From positions 13,339,337 through 13,403,336 of the forward strand of contig NC_087080.1 in the NCBI RefSeq assembly GCF_026151205.1: 64,000 nt of DNA. The letters are read 5' to 3'. The notes under the pieces are model-generated. The model saw only the letters and a list, made by a program, of their open reading frames with translations, searched no databases and was not told the DNA's origin. Position 1 is the first letter of the stretch. Each line of letters opens with the position of its first letter. The position numbers were made by a program, and so were the translations under genes. Below are positions 12,232 through 24,420 of this stretch, one piece after another. The DNA is from Bolinopsis microptera. Lineage: Eukaryota > Ctenophora > Tentaculata > Lobata > Bolinopsidae.

Positions 12232-12545
12232 AAAATTAATTCGAAAAGAAGGAATTTTGAAACCAGGAAATCAAACTCGACAGCAGTCTCAGAATTTGGA
12301 TCGAACACGAAATCTCCTATTAAGCGATTGAGTACTTGAAATTTTAATGGGTAATTCCTTTATAAAGAATTACCCATTATTACCAGATTAATTTTGCTAT
12401 AAAAGCAAATCAGAAAAGTCCTTGATGCATTTTGTATTATCAACCAGAAAAGCAAAAAATGTTGCAAGTTAGGCGAAAATGCATGGTCTCGTTTTTAATT
12501 TTCTTGTAATAGTTTCACGATTGAATGACTACTTCTACTATGTCG
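12232..12545. other. 3' flank of PRAAH copy 1 with palindrome
   Basis: Non-coding. At 12346-12378 lies a near-perfect 33-base palindrome whose arms begin AATGGGTAATTC. It could fold into a hairpin in RNA or DNA. Confidence 0.6.
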
Positions 12546-12548
12546 GAG

Positions 12549-12745
12549 CTAAGTCCGATCTACGCCAGATAACCCACTCCATATATCCCTGTCCCGCATC
12601 AGGGTTCGCAGTTCCTCTTTAGAGTTTGTCCCAACTTCCTTCAGTAACTTAGACAAGTAGCTTTGTCTTGGTCGGCCTTGCTGTGCTCTACAGTGCGTAG
12701 GTTCCCATAAGACTAAATCACTGGCAAGTAGCTCAGGATGTCCGA
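12549..12745 (-). mobile_element. RTE-like non-LTR retrotransposon, 3' coding fragment
   Basis: In one frame it reads HPELLASDLVLWEPTH, GRPRQSYLSKLLKEVG and LRTLMRDRDIWSGL, then a stop at 12549-12551. This is the usual end of the reverse transcriptase polyprotein of RTE/craft-type LINEs. It matches the end region of the larger element at 16031 and extends beyond where that one stops. Confidence 0.7.
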
Positions 12746-12873
12746 CGATTGAATGAAATGTAGCAATCTGGATATAATACTTTTTTTAAAATCTCGACAC
12801 TTATTTTACTTCGGCCATTCCAACAGCCACATTGTTACACAATTGTGTAACCAGCCAATTACAGGAATTATAG

Positions 12874-13360
12874 CCAACTATGTCAGATGCGACGGTCTCA
12901 ACAATTACGTCAGAGGGACCTGACAACTGCGGACTGCCTGAGGTAAATATTTTGTAAAGTTGGAGGCCAATAGCAAATAGATTAGAGGACTATGTTTTAT
13001 TGCCTACCACTTTCAATATTTATAATTATATAATAATTAGCTTAATTTACAACAATCTATTAGTTTGTTTGAGTTTAATCTTGTCCTGCTGCAGTATTGT
13101 CATTGAACTGTTGTCTATAAGTAATGATACGTTAGTAAGCATTTCTAACAACAACTAATAAGTAAACCATTGCAGACAGAATTTGCTACTGGGTGCAGTC
13201 AGCGATTCCAAAGGAGAAGTAGTCAAAAAGAAACCATAAAAACTCAATGATTATTTTCGATAAAAAGCCACCACCGCCTAGGGCTGCTCACCCGAAGAGA
13301 CCACGCGAACCAGAAAAAACTTTCAGAAGAGTGACACAAATTAGTATAAGTGTTAACTAA
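12874..13360 (+). pseudogene. PRAAH family fragments, copy 2
   Basis: Three family pieces run together: an exon-2 remnant (MSDATVSTITS, donor at 12943), an exon-3 remnant (13176-13239, QNLLLGAVSDS, early stop) and an exon-1 fragment (KKPPPPRAAHPKRPR) at about 13260-13320. Acceptors TTGCAG and donor GTAAAT are kept. Not a working gene. Confidence 0.6.
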
Positions 13361-13559
13361 AACAAATGAAAGCAGTAAAAGTGACAGCACGAAAGATCAG
13401 CAAGCAAAGGACCAAATGAAACAAAAAGATTTGTTATCAAGTTATAATACGCTAACCATTATTGGTTCATGTGTCTTCCAAGAGCTGTTATAAAGACGAC
13501 CAAAACACTTTGTCAAGAAAACAATACAGCACGTGTACGATTTCGAAGCCTCGCAATAA

Positions 13560-13597
13560 CTGTTGGCGCTGTTTATGTTTCTTCTTTTACTATCAAT
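13560..13597 (+). promoter_or_regulatory. Conserved 5' block, second PRAAH type
   Basis: GGCGCTGTTTATGTTTCTTC followed by TTTTACTATC. The same block recurs at about 39160, 40266 (weaker) and 41598, each time ahead of a PRAAH copy that lacks the CACGTG block. Probably a promoter or 5' UTR element. Confidence 0.5.
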
Positions 13598-14060
13598 TCG
13601 TAAACACAGAAAAATGGTTTTGGAGCGTCTTCGTACACCATTAAAGACAACTGTAAATACAGGTAGGCCTCAAAACCCAATGAGCCAACAGAAACGCAAC
13701 AGAAACGCTTGGGGCTGTCTTCACGGACAGAAGCCTCCACGACCCAGGGCTGCTCACCCGAGAAGACCACGCACAAGAGTACACCATCATGCTGTGGCTG
13801 GTGACAGGTAAAGAGTAGAAACCCTTATGGCCCAAGGGTGCGCATCACAAGAACCACCCGATGTTCATCCCTGGTCGTGATTAGGAGGTTGATAAAGAAT
13901 ACATTAGAAGGCTTCCTCAGAAGAAACTATAACTTCCTCAAAGAGAATGAGATGACAGAAAATAAGGAACGAGGGACTTTATTCCTAGCTCGATTCTCAT
14001 TTCGGCTGATTAAAGGGCTGATTGAATCAACGGAAAGAGCTATATTTACATTTGTTCCAG
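13563..14060 (+). pseudogene. PRAAH family exon 1, copy 3, frameshifted
   Basis: Reads MVLERLRTPLKTTVN, then [18 protein letters not shown], then a stop. [14 protein letters not shown] is in another frame at about 13835, and a third frame ends in ESTERAIFTFVPG before a GTATTT donor at 14062. I found no exon 2 or 3 belonging to it directly downstream. Confidence 0.65.
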
Positions 14061-14086
14061 GTATTTCTTTTTTAGATACTGTTTGA

Positions 14087-15019
14087 ACTTTGATTTCAAT
14101 TGTTCATGCAGCGAAGAGTGAGGCAATTGCTTGTACTTTAGTAATTACCAAATTACTGAACTGCAGATCGTACGGTTGCGGTAGCTGAGCTTATATAAAA
14201 CATAACCCATTCATATATTTTTTTTAAATAGCCAATTTGCATGATCATTCAATTCAATTTCAGGGAAGAGTAATGAACGTAAAGAGGCAGAAAGTAATAT
14301 TATTATTGATATCGCATCTACATAAAATTGCAAAACAGTTTAGAACTTAAAGATGAAGTTTTGAAATCTGTTTGTTTGGGGACCGGTTTTTGGTACACCG
14401 GCCAATGTTTACAAAATCATATGATACATAACAATATAATTGTATTTAATATACGTGAATATTAGAATAGAAATGAAATCTTAAATTTCTATTTATTCCC
14501 TGAAATTGCTACTAAGTTCAAAATAAATTTATATGATGAAGTCTACTATAAGAATATATATGAAAGTCAGACCTGCTTCGCGAAAACTAACAGTTCTGTG
14601 TGCTAACAGATCCTGACTGATACTAATTTACACTAACTAACTAAGTAACTAATACTCTTAACTATCTAAAAACCAGCTAGCTAGCGTGTGTGCTCGTAGA
14701 GCAGCTTAAATAATAAAATATGAGCCTCAGTTCATGCTGCTTAAATCTCCTCACAAAATACTGCATCGTAAAAAAACTCGTTAAAAACGGTTTATAGAAT
14801 ACAACGGCCACCACTTACACCAAATTATAAATACATACTATGTAAAAACTACACTGTATCACCACGTAGATAACGAAAGTGAACATAACATATTAAAGTT
14901 CATAAATTCTGATAACAAGTCAGTGTACTTGTAGATAAGGCTCTAGCTCTCACTAACACAATTAACTTTATTGTCTCTGATAAAATAACGCTTGCTATTG
15001 TCCTGCTTTATAAGTTCTT
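14087..15019. other. Non-coding stretch
   Basis: AT-rich, no recognisable gene. The last part (about 14940-15019) still encodes the end of the ORF1-like protein on the - strand in a shifted frame. Confidence 0.4.
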
Positions 15020-15808
15020 TCATCTGTTTGACAAGTCCACTGTGTAGTATTCTCTGCTCCCTTGTCCTATCCAGTGCAAGATAAACTGACTTAAATCATC
15101 ATTTGTTTTAAGTTTGTGTGCATTCCTTAGTATAATGTCCACATCGCTAGAGCTTTGTAACTGACCTTTGACTGGTCGCGTTTTCTCAGGAACTTTCTTC
15201 CCAATCCTGCATATCTCATCCGTGTCAGGAAAATGACAGCCGGCCTCAGCAAAAACTGACTTGAAAAAGTCCGGGAGAGGGTCCATCTCTAATACGTCCT
15301 CCCACTCCCCTTCTTCCGTCTCTTTCAAACCGTAGATAATCAAGTTTCTCGATCTTTCTTCTTCTTTATTCACTGATCGCACGGCTTCTTTCACAGTTTT
15401 TGTTGTCAGCTGATTGTTTAGGACGCTGTTCTTCTTGACGACATCTGCCCAACTTTTCATTTCATTCTTTACAGTTTTCTTCACCGATTCGATCTGATTC
15501 TGCTGTCTGTTTATCAGCTGCTTTTGCATGTCTATCTGTTCTGTTTTCATCTGATCTATCTTGCTGGCTGCAGACCTGCATAGCTTCATATTGCTGTCCA
15601 TTAAATTTACTATGCTGCTGAGGAAATTTACAAGCGGACCCTTAAGCAGTTTTTGTAGAACACCCTGGTTGATATCAGAGAAGGACGAGACATTCACGGC
15701 TTTCATGAGCTTTCCAATCTCCGATTGCATATCCTTTTCCACTGTGTGTAGTAAGTCCACAGAGAAATTCATCAGGTTAGCGTGGTGTGTAACACTTGCA
15801 GATAACAA
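15020..15808 (-). mobile_element. Non-LTR retrotransposon ORF1-like RNA-binding protein, frameshifted near the C-terminus
   Basis: 262 residues: an N-terminal region, a long coiled coil with many Q/K/E residues, then ERSRNLIIYGLKE, CRIGKKVPEKTRPVK and DVDIILRNAHKLKT, the pattern of the RRM-like domain of LINE ORF1 proteins. After NDDL the frame shifts. The expected continuation (YLALDRTREQ, then KQMKELIKQ) lies in the next frame to about 14960. It is followed on the same strand by no ORF2, so it is a lone or truncated copy. It could also be a host gene derived from such an ORF1. Confidence 0.65.
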
Positions 15809-16030
15809 CTGCTGATAACAAGCTAAAAACGATACAAATGCTAAGTGGTTTACTGCGAATCTGAAATTGAAATGAATATCTAGACAATATTTAGAGTAAT
15901 GAAATTATTATTAATTCATTCATCATTGACGTTTTATTATATTTGAGGCAATGCTCAATTAAATTGAAAAGTCGTCACAACTTTTATATATAACCTGCAA
16001 AACCGCTAAAAGCTAAAATTGAAAATTGAC

Positions 16031-17700
16031 TCACTTGACTCCCGTGTCGTTGAGACCCGTGTCAGCTCGTAGGCTATCAACATAGGTCATGGCTGGTCTC
16101 CCCCTACTCCGCACCCCATGAGTTGGTTCCCAGAGTAGCAAGCGGTTTGCGACTAGTTCTGGGTGCCGGTGGATATGGCCTGCTAGTCGCATCCTGCGCT
16201 TTTGGATCTTCATGGTTGCTCTCGGTAGGTTGCCATAGACTTCTTTGTTGGTTTTTCGCTGCTTCCAATCCACATTAAGTGCCATCCTTAGCATTCTAGT
16301 GTAGCAGCCATCAATGCGTTTCTTCAGTTGCTCTGTCAACGTCAACGTTTCAGAACCATAAAGAAGTATTGACTCCACAGTAGCAACAAATAGACGGATC
16401 TTCAGTCCTCTTCTAAGGTCAGACTTCCACATCTTCTTTAGCTTGTGGCAGGCTGCCCAAGCCTTAGCTTTTCTGATCCGCAGGTCCCTCTCTGTTGTTG
16501 ATATCCAAGCTCCAAGGTAAACAAAGTCTGTCACCTTTTCCAGCTGGTTTCCAGAACAGCTATTAAGACTACTCGCCTCTTTTGTCATGTTCAGAGTCAT
16601 GAACTTAGTTTTAGTGCCGTTCATGGCTAGCCCAACACTCAGTGCTGCTTTCTCAAGCCTGTCTAGGAATAGTTTTGCCCCTTCAATGGTATCAGTGATA
16701 AGGGCAACATCATCTGCAAACTCGACGTCTGCGATCTTCTCGGCTGTCGGCACCAATCCTTCTACTCCGTGCAGGCCTGAGAGTGAACCCAGAGTCCGAG
16801 TCATCATCGTCTATAGACACTGTCATGATATATAGTCGATCACGATAATGAACAAGTACGGGGCAAGAGTGTCTCCTTGCAGTACTCCAGCCAGGATATC
16901 AAAAATTTCTGTTATACCATCGGCTGTAACTACTTTAGCCTTTGTGCTCGTATAGATACCCTCAATGAGCCGCACTATGGCTTCTGGTATGCCATATGCT
17001 TTCAATATCTTCATGAGCAAACCTCTATGCACACTATCGAACGCCTTTTTGAAATCTATGAAAACCATGGTGGCCTTAAGATTTTTAGCTCTAGCACCCT
17101 CCATAATTCTTCGTAGAGCAAGGATCTGCGATGTTGTAGAGCGCCCAGGTCTAAAGCCATTCTGGTTGTCCCTTAAAACTTCCTCAAGACTTGGCTTCAT
17201 CCTGTTCAGCAACATTTTGTTCAGAGTTTTACTGACTATCGATGTCAGAGATATTCCTCTGTAGTTGTCGGTCTTACTCTTAGTGAGGTCCCCTTTCTTT
17301 GGCACAGGAACAATATTACTGAGCTTCCATTGATCGGGCATGAGACCATCACATAATGCATCGTTGCAGAACTTCAGGATGACGTCATCGATGTCCACCC
17401 TCTTCATCACTTCAGGTGAGATACCATCATCACCATAAGCTTTGCCTTCTACTATCTGCTTGTAGCGCGATGCGTTACTGTGCCGCGCCGCGCACTCAAC
17501 AAGGCTTCTCACAGCGAGATTGGCTAGATCGGCGAGATGCGCTACTGTGCCGCGCCGAGCTGCCATGAATTGACATCGTCAATTAACTATCTGCTTTTTG
17601 GCAAGACGTAGTTCCTCAATGGTGAACGGGCCATCCTCAATATTCAGTGGAGGGTGTATATTCCTGATCGGAATACTATTGTCAGGGACTGTGGGTGGCT
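16031..17700 (-). mobile_element. RTE-like non-LTR retrotransposon, reverse transcriptase region
   Basis: The upstream part (about 17700-17590) reads FTIEELRLAKKQIV. After a 124-bp insertion the RT continues: YGDDGISPEVMKR, NYRGISLTSIVSK, NGFRPGRSTTSQI, MVFIDFKKAFDSVHRG (first catalytic Asp) and GVLQGDTLAPYLF. It stops at about 16823. The frame then changes and resumes with VEFADDVALI (catalytic FADD), a thumb region and the LYGSETLTL and RMRLAGHIHRHPE motifs. The end GRPAMTYVDSLRADTG is cut short at 16031. No endonuclease domain is visible. Both catalytic boxes are kept but the frame is broken, so this copy is dead. Confidence 0.85.
17462..17585 (+). mobile_element. SINE-like 124-bp insertion in the RTE-like element
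   Basis: Flanked by the perfect direct repeat ACTATCTGCTT (17451-17461 and 17586-17596). Removing the insert plus one repeat restores the RT reading frame (KKQIVEGKAYGDD). Inside, GCG(T/C)TACTGTGCCGCGCCG occurs twice. GC-rich, unlike its surroundings. Confidence 0.8.
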
Positions 17701-17915
17701 AATTGAAAATTAGACTATGATTAATGATCATATATTTGATTTTGTATTGTATATTTGTATTGTACTGTATCATCCTGCCAATGTATATATAAAGTACACA
17801 CTAGGCGCGAGCTCAGATATAATGCAATGGCAATGCAATAGGAGAGTGGAGACCCCTTCAGTACATACTGGGTAAACATAGTATTATTACTATTGGCTCT
17901 TACTTATATACTAAT

Positions 17916-18270
17916 TCGCTCGCCCAAAAATTTCACGTGACTTTGGTTTTTATGGTTTTGCAGCCGTACAAAACGGTTTTAGTTTTACATAAACGGTAAT
18001 CCTGCAACCCTAACCATAATGCATAACCCCAAAGCTATCCATAACCCTTACCACAACCCTAACCCTAGCCCCAGCCCTAAACAATCGAATTCATGAATTT
18101 TACTAGCCTGTCACGTGACAAAAACGGTTTTTCCCGTAACTCTCCAGGAAAGCATTTTTACCCTACGTCATTGGTCATGGGGGTGATTCGAAATCCATTA
18201 CACCGATTCAGATCAATTTCATACCCAAAGGGCCTTTTCACAAACATTTTCTTCAAATTTGGGCGAGCGA
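17916..18270. mobile_element. MITE-like element with 13-bp terminal inverted repeats
   Basis: TCGCTCGCCCAAA at 17916-17928 is matched by its exact reverse complement at 18258-18270, and both ends also carry a nearby CACGTGAC. The interior has degenerate CCCTAACC-type repeats at 18001-18080. No clear target duplication. Confidence 0.55.
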
Positions 18271-18409
18271 TTTAGTAGGAGCGATTACTATTACTATACT
18301 ATTACTATAAACTATACTAGTTGCCAATTTTCAATATTATAGTCACATGGTCAGCAAATCTTGACCAGGAGCTCGCTCCTCTCTAGTATCAAATCATCAA
18401 TAATTAAAT

Positions 18410-18880
18410 GAAAATCCAAAACACAGAACAAGAAATGCAAAATGTGAAATGGGGCCGCTTTTCTTTTGAATTTGTGGATGGCCGCTCATGCATCAATTTC
18501 CCGACCGTGATTGATGGCGTATTTCATCATATTCCATATTATATATATATAACAACCTGGGGGCTGGGTACCCGAGTCTTTACTGTTTATATACATGCAG
18601 ATTTTGGATATAATATCAATATGGCGAAGCGCGACAATAGTGAATAGGCGGAACGAAGTGGCAGGCCGAGCGCCGCCCAGTTATTATTTTACATCGTTAA
18701 TTTCTATTATATTTATACGTGCATGGTGAAATTAACAATTTACTTGTTATATTATGAGCAGGTCAGCGTTGCCAGTTGTGCGACAACAATTTGAATTATA
18801 TCTAATTTAGATTACCTCGTAAAATAACTTTGCGCAGGCTAGTCAGGAACGTGGGCACGTACGACGACGACATCTGACGG
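18410..18880 (+). repeat. Upstream part of a dispersed unit that carries PRAAH genes
   Basis: Collinear with 37770-38450: both have GGCCGCTTTTCTTTTG, GGATGGCCGCTC, ATGGTGAAATTAACAATTTA, GCGACAACAATT and AAAATAACTTTGCGCAGG in the same order. In both places a PRAAH copy follows. Confidence 0.7.
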
Positions 18881-18938
18881 TCGTTGCCATGAGAACACAT
18901 CGATGTTCAAATTTTGCAGTCAGCACGTGCAACTTCAG
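18881..18938 (+). promoter_or_regulatory. PRAAH leader block with CACGTG E-box
   Basis: GTTGCCATGAGAACACATCG, then TTTGCAGTCAGCACGTGCAA. Both parts recur at 31676-31738 ahead of the copy at 31820. Confidence 0.6.
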
Positions 18939-19016
18939 TTATTATTATCAAATTCGTAACATTAGCAAATTAGAACCAGAAGATTAGAAGAATCAGAAAG
19001 AAGAAGCAGGTTAAAA

Positions 19017-19984
19017 ATGGAGAAAACAATCATGGTTTTCAAGACAACAAGCTCAGCCAACAATGGGAAGCCAATGAACAGCCCTATTTTGGCCACAGGA
19101 TCAAGACCACCGAGACCGAGGGCGGCCCACCATAGGAGGCAAAGAACACCTACAGAGCTGCCCGAAAGTGCAGGTACTAAGTTACATTCTCATTTTTATT
19201 ATCATCAGTGTGAAATTGTTGAATTCTGAATTTCTTCGTACTTTCAAATTGTAGTAGCTTTTAGTAACCCTAGATTAGATTTTGTACTCATTAAACTATT
19301 ACAACCTATATAATAGTAGAACTAAAAGAAGCTTATATGGCTAGACTGGCTTGCGAATAGACAACGATCCATCAACTTGAGGAGTATCTTGGCCTCAGGC
19401 CAGACTCCTCAATGTCTGACGTCACAACTTCGACGATGTCAGCAACATCAAGGTAAATATTTTGTATTTGTAATGCAAAAGTCTATAGATTAGAGGGTCA
19501 GGTTTTATTGCCTAACACTTTAAATATTTATTATAATATATTGGTTTAATCTACAACAATCTATTAGTTTATTTGAATTTAATCTTGCTGCAGTATTGAA
19601 CGGTTCATTTTAATAATACGTTAGTAAGCATTTGAACGGTTTATTTTAATGATACGTTAGTACTTAGTAAGCATTTGAACGGTTTATTTTAATGATACAT
19701 TATATAGTAAGCATTTGCATTGTATCAATAAAATTATTATTAATTATTCCAGGCACAGCGTACTCCCAGGTGCCGTGAACGATTCGGAAGATGAGGTAAG
19801 AAGGGAAAAAGTCTTCGATACCAGGAGTGTCGAGTCCCATAGGAAAATAGAGAAGGTAAAGAGGCGCAAAAGGATTCCCATTCAAGGACGAGCGGCTCTC
19901 TCGTCTTTGAAGAGAACTTTAACTGCTGCAAAGACGAATTTCATGGCCTGTTTCCATTGGTTAGTTTTAAATTTAATTCATTAA
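19017..19984 (+). pseudogene. PRAAH family copy 4, one in-frame stop
   Basis: Exons 19017-19173, 19317-19452 and 19753-19984 join in the family phases (1, 2). Exon 1 is short: NSPI, then [14 protein letters not shown], without the GRPK-AHH block. Exon 2 contains a TAG at 19358-19360 where copies 6 and 8 have TGG, then LRPDSSMSDVTTS. Exon 3 reads VLPGAVNDSEDE, a lysine/arginine-rich stretch and [12 protein letters not shown]. With that stop the protein would end early, so it is probably inactive. Intron 2 holds a tandem run of GAACGGTTTATTTTAATGAT. Confidence 0.7.
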
Positions 19985-20600
19985 AAATAGTTACCACAGA
20001 AAATTGGGCTGTAGGCGTGCAGTGATAGATGCACATTTTTTCATCCGGAACATTGCCCAACATCTTTGTCTGATTAGAGCAGTCCCCCAGTTCCAACCGC
20101 AAGTCATGTTCCTCCTCCTCCAGCGAACTGGTCGAACATTCTAGCATCTGGCCAATGAACATTCTGATTCATTCTTTTAACCCAAGCGCCGGCCATGGCA
20201 CATTGGCACCTTCAGATATGCTAAGAAATTTTCAAAGAATAAAAGCAATATCAGCACGCTTTTTGATGGAAACGGTGCCATCAAATAGAATCCAAAAAAC
20301 AGATTACCAACCTCTTGCAGAGTCAGTTCTTGTCAGTATTCAGTGGTCCTTGACTCTGCTTCTTTTAGTCCCCTCAAATCGAGCATCCTTTTACATGCTG
20401 GTTGACCTTTCTTCTTCGTGACCACTGTAAGATAGAGCATTGGAGCCCTGTGCTTACCCCGGTAAAATTAATAAATCAAGAAAAAAAAATGTTTAGATTT
20501 TGTTTTCTTTGCATTTAGTAAATCGTTTTGTTGCTTGTATGAAGCCGATGATCCTTGGTAGTGAGAATTTGGCCACTATGTCTGTCACGCTAAGATAAAA
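19985..20600. other. Non-coding stretch
   Basis: No supported gene. Short open stretches on both strands have no recognisable motif. Confidence 0.35.
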
Positions 20601-20604
20601 GGAG

Positions 20605-20870
20605 TCAAAGTATCCTCCTCGTTAGTAAGACCAACGGCCAATAGGCACTGGCCAATAAAGTGGTTCATTGTCTCCTCCTCCATGAGAAAGTGTGGACAAA
20701 TTTTGGGGACCGTTGTCGGCTTGAACTTATTAATGTGGTAGTTTAGTTCACAATGTCAAGTAAGGAATTGTGTTGCTGTTCTTATGCTCTCTTTGCCAAG
20801 TTTTGGGATTGATCTGGCGAACTTATGTCTCCATACTCGGCTGGTTGACCATTACTTGGTGTTTTATAAC
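20605..20870 (-). mobile_element. LINE remnant, RNase H/zinc-knuckle end
   Basis: On the - strand it reads GKESIRTATQFLT, a stop, then HCELNYHINKFK and CPHFLMEEETMNHFIGQC. This is the C-terminal LTGH-LN plus CP-C-EETxxHxxxxC signature of RNase-H-bearing LINEs. Stops show that it is dead. Confidence 0.6.
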
Positions 20871-21202
20871 TGACACCGTGTGGACATTAGCCAAGTTTCA
20901 GCAAGCTGTAAATCTCATCAAGCTGTAAATTGGGCCGCTGCGATTTATCATCATTTGCTGAATGCTGTTCAGTTTCCTGTGATTTAAAGAGTGAAAGCTT
21001 TTTTCTGAAGCTCGTTTTCATTGAATTTGAGGTGAACATTTTTTGCATGTTCTGGGAGGATGGAGAGTTTCTGAGAGCGGAACTGCTTTACTCAAAAGGT
21101 TGCCAATAACTAGCCTTATTTTGTATTTATTCAAAATAACAGTTGAAATATTTTTCAGATTCCGCGCACACTGGAATCCACACCTCCCTTCGCCTATAGA
21201 AT

Positions 21203-24123
21203 GTGCCTATTGACGACCTAGGAAGACCACCGGTCCCTATTCTCGCTATCACTGAATCATGGTCGAAGCCAAATATCAGTGACGCTCAAATAGCTATAGA
21301 TGGGTACAACAGTCTTAGAGCAGACCGTAAAAGTCGAAAAGGTGGTGGTTGTGTGCTTTACGTTGAAAATTCGCTGCTAGTATCATATACTGTAAATTTT
21401 AGTGACAAACATTGCAGTATGCTGCATTGTTTCATAGACTCTATGAACGCCCTTGTTTCCGTGATATACCGCCGACCAGATGCTCCTCTCGGATCCTTCA
21501 CAGCAGTCCTGGACCAGGTGCAGGAGAAGCTAAATAACTTGACATCGGACGATAGATCACCTGACATCTACATTATGGAGGATTTCAACCTCCCAAATAT
21601 AGATTGGGACTCTTGCCAAGCTTTACCTGGTCAACCGCTTTGTGACCAGCAAGCTTGTTCCGAACTAATTGATTTCATGGAGAGAAATTTCTTGACACAA
21701 ATGATTTGTAAGCCCACGAGAAATAACAATACCATCGATCTCGTCCTCACAAATAAACCACAAGACACAGTTGAGACCAACATCTCCGAATGCCAATTAT
21801 CTGACCATAGGCTAATCGAGCTCGTACTCGGACATAACCCACTCTGCCCAAAAGAACATACTCTGATATCTTTCGACAGAAACTCTTTTCGAGCGACTGA
21901 TTTTCATAGAGCAGATTTTGAAGCTATGAACGATCGTTAACTGGATCTCTTTGATCAGAGAACTCTGTTATGAAGATGAAGATGGAAGTACATTTCTGGA
22001 GCTTATACGCCCAACTGTCCTCCAGAATCCAGATAACCCTCCTAAATTCGCCTTCTAAAGACCCTACCGGAACTGGCCCCTCCCGCCCCCGTAGAAGTCG
22101 CCAAGTCCGTGAAAAATACGCAATGAAGAGGAAAAGAAGAAAACTGAATGCCCAAATAAGTGCACTTACTCAAAACAACCCAACTTCGAGAAAGATCGAA
22201 AAGCTGAAAACCGAAGAAAATCTTCTGACCGTGACCTTCTAAATAGGCGAACTTGTGATCAAGCAACTTAACGAAAAAGAAGTAAAAGCTGTTAGTACAA
22301 TAAAGGCGAACCCAAGATTCTTTTATTCTTACGCTAAACGATTTGCAAAGATAAAATCATCCGTCGCCCCAATTAGAGACACAAACGGAACTCTGAAAAT
22401 GGACCCAGCGGAAAAAGCAGAAATTCTACAGACTCAATACTTCAATATGTCACAGTAACCCAAATTCTGAAAATGTAGAAGAGTGCCTCACCGGATTAGA
22501 TCCTCATCTAAAGGAAGATATCAACACATTCACCTTCACAGCAGACGACATATCAGATGCCATAAAGGAACCGGACCCGTATGCATCCACCCCTGATGGT
22601 GACATCCCGGCCACGATCCTAACTAAATGTCGAAGGACAATCGCTGAACCAATTTATCTACTCTGGAAACGCTCATTTGATAACGGAGTCATACCATCTG
22701 GCATGAAGACACAGTACATCACACCTGTGTTCAAGAAAAGAGACCGAACATCTGCCGCTAACTACCTCCCTGTCTCGATAACCTCTCACATTATTAAGAT
22801 ATTTGAGAGAGTGGAAGTTGGAACATATGGAGTCAAACAGCTTTCTCTCCCCCCATCAGCATGGATTCCGCAAGAAAAGAAGCTGCTTAACTCAATTAAT
22901 AGACCACGTAGATAATATCCTGAAAACTCTCAATGACGGCAACGAGGTTGATGTGATATACCTTGAATATGCCAAAGCGTTGATCGATAAGGTAGACCAT
23001 CAAATACTACTTGCAAAGGCAAAACGCTATGGAATAAAAGGAAAGACTCTGCAATGGCTGACCGAATTCCTGAAGGATCGCCTGCAAACTGTGGTCGTGG
23101 AAAGAACAAAATCATCATTTCAGCTAGTAATCAGTGGGCTACCCCAAGGAACAGTATTGGGACCCATACTTTTCATTCTATATATTGACGACCAACTTGG
23201 CACATTGGTTACCGCTCTGGGAAAGGTGTTTGCTGACGAAACCAAGCTCATTGGAAAATTCATGGACCTAGCTACCAAAAGCCTACCTCAAGACGACCTC
23301 CTCAATGTAATAACTTGGGCCCTGAAAAACAACATGCAACTAAATGAGGCCAAATTTGAAATATTGAATTACAGCTTGAACAATTCATTACTTTTAAGAG
23401 AATTACCCTTTACCAGTCAATATTCCTGTTACAAATTACCAAATGGAAGAACTATTGACTCAGCCAAAACTGTGAGGGACCTAGGGGTTCTCCTGTCAAA
23501 TGACTGCTCCTGGTTTTCTCACATACAGCTTTCTAAAACAGCAAGGACGATGACGTCATGGGTCCTTACTCACCTTAGCGTATTCAGAGATAGGTCACGC
23601 TTCCTCATGCTCACCTTTTACAAAACTATGGTGAGGAGGCAAACTCGAATACTGCTGCCCGGTGTGGAACCCTGACAAAATCAGCGATATAGAAGCTATT
23701 GAAACTTGAAATCATCCAACGACACTACACTCGTCGAATCAGTGGCTGCCAGAACCTTGATTACTGGGAACACCTGCAGAACCTGAATCTTCTCTCATTA
23801 CCGAGACGCAGAGAACGGTACATCATAATCCATATATGGAATATGATGAATGGACTAGCTCTGAACGACATCAACATGCAGTTCAAGGAAAGCTCCCGGC
23901 ACTGTGTAAAGGCCACTGCCTGCATTTAATAAAAAGGCACAATGCTCAATCTCGACCCATTATGAAACTCTTTTGGAGTAAAAGCAGCCAAACTACGGAA
24001 CCTGCCCCCCCAAGGAAGTTAACACAATCCAAGTCTTGGAAACTTTCAAATCCTCCCTTGCTAAATTCTCGTAAGGCTTCCCGGATACCCCGCCCACAAA
24101 AGCTATACCGCCATCACAAATAA
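21203..24123 (+). mobile_element. L2/CR1-like non-LTR retrotransposon, inactive
   Basis: An endonuclease domain (21203-21940) without its N-terminus has ITESW, YRRPDA, EDFNLPNIDWD (the usual GDFN changed), NTIDLVLTN and LSDHRLIE. A linker follows with FYSYAKRFAK. The RT part (about 22500-23660) reads QHGFRKKRSCLTQLIDHVD, VIYLEYAKALIDKVDH (catalytic Asp replaced, one residue inserted), GLPQGTVLGPILFILYIDD and VFADETKLIG (FADD changed to FADE). The C-terminus reads HYTRRISG, then YWEHLQNLNLLSLPRRRER. Several frame changes and the altered catalytic residues make it non-functional. Confidence 0.85.
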
Positions 24124-24420
24124 CTCTCTTCTGGAATGGACTCTACAAAAAGATCTAATCCAGGAGTGATCGGACGTACTTGATAATGTACGATCCCTGC
24201 CGAACCTACCTAAAGTAACCTAAAGTAACCTGAAGTAACCTATTGGGGAGTCACGACTGTGAGGAGCCGACGAAAAAGGCAGAGATTATGAGTAAGACAA
24301 TCCCATACCTCAGGGCAAAAGAAAGAACAAATCTGCGAGCTCTTCAAAAAAGGGCATGCCCACATGGATCATCTGGCAAGGTCCTTGTAGACGGCAAAAC
24401 CTTGTGAACTGTGAAAGGAA

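Noticed and set aside
18001..18080. CCCTAACC-like run, possible telomeric repeat
   Set aside because: Highly irregular and inside a TIR element; not a telomere array.
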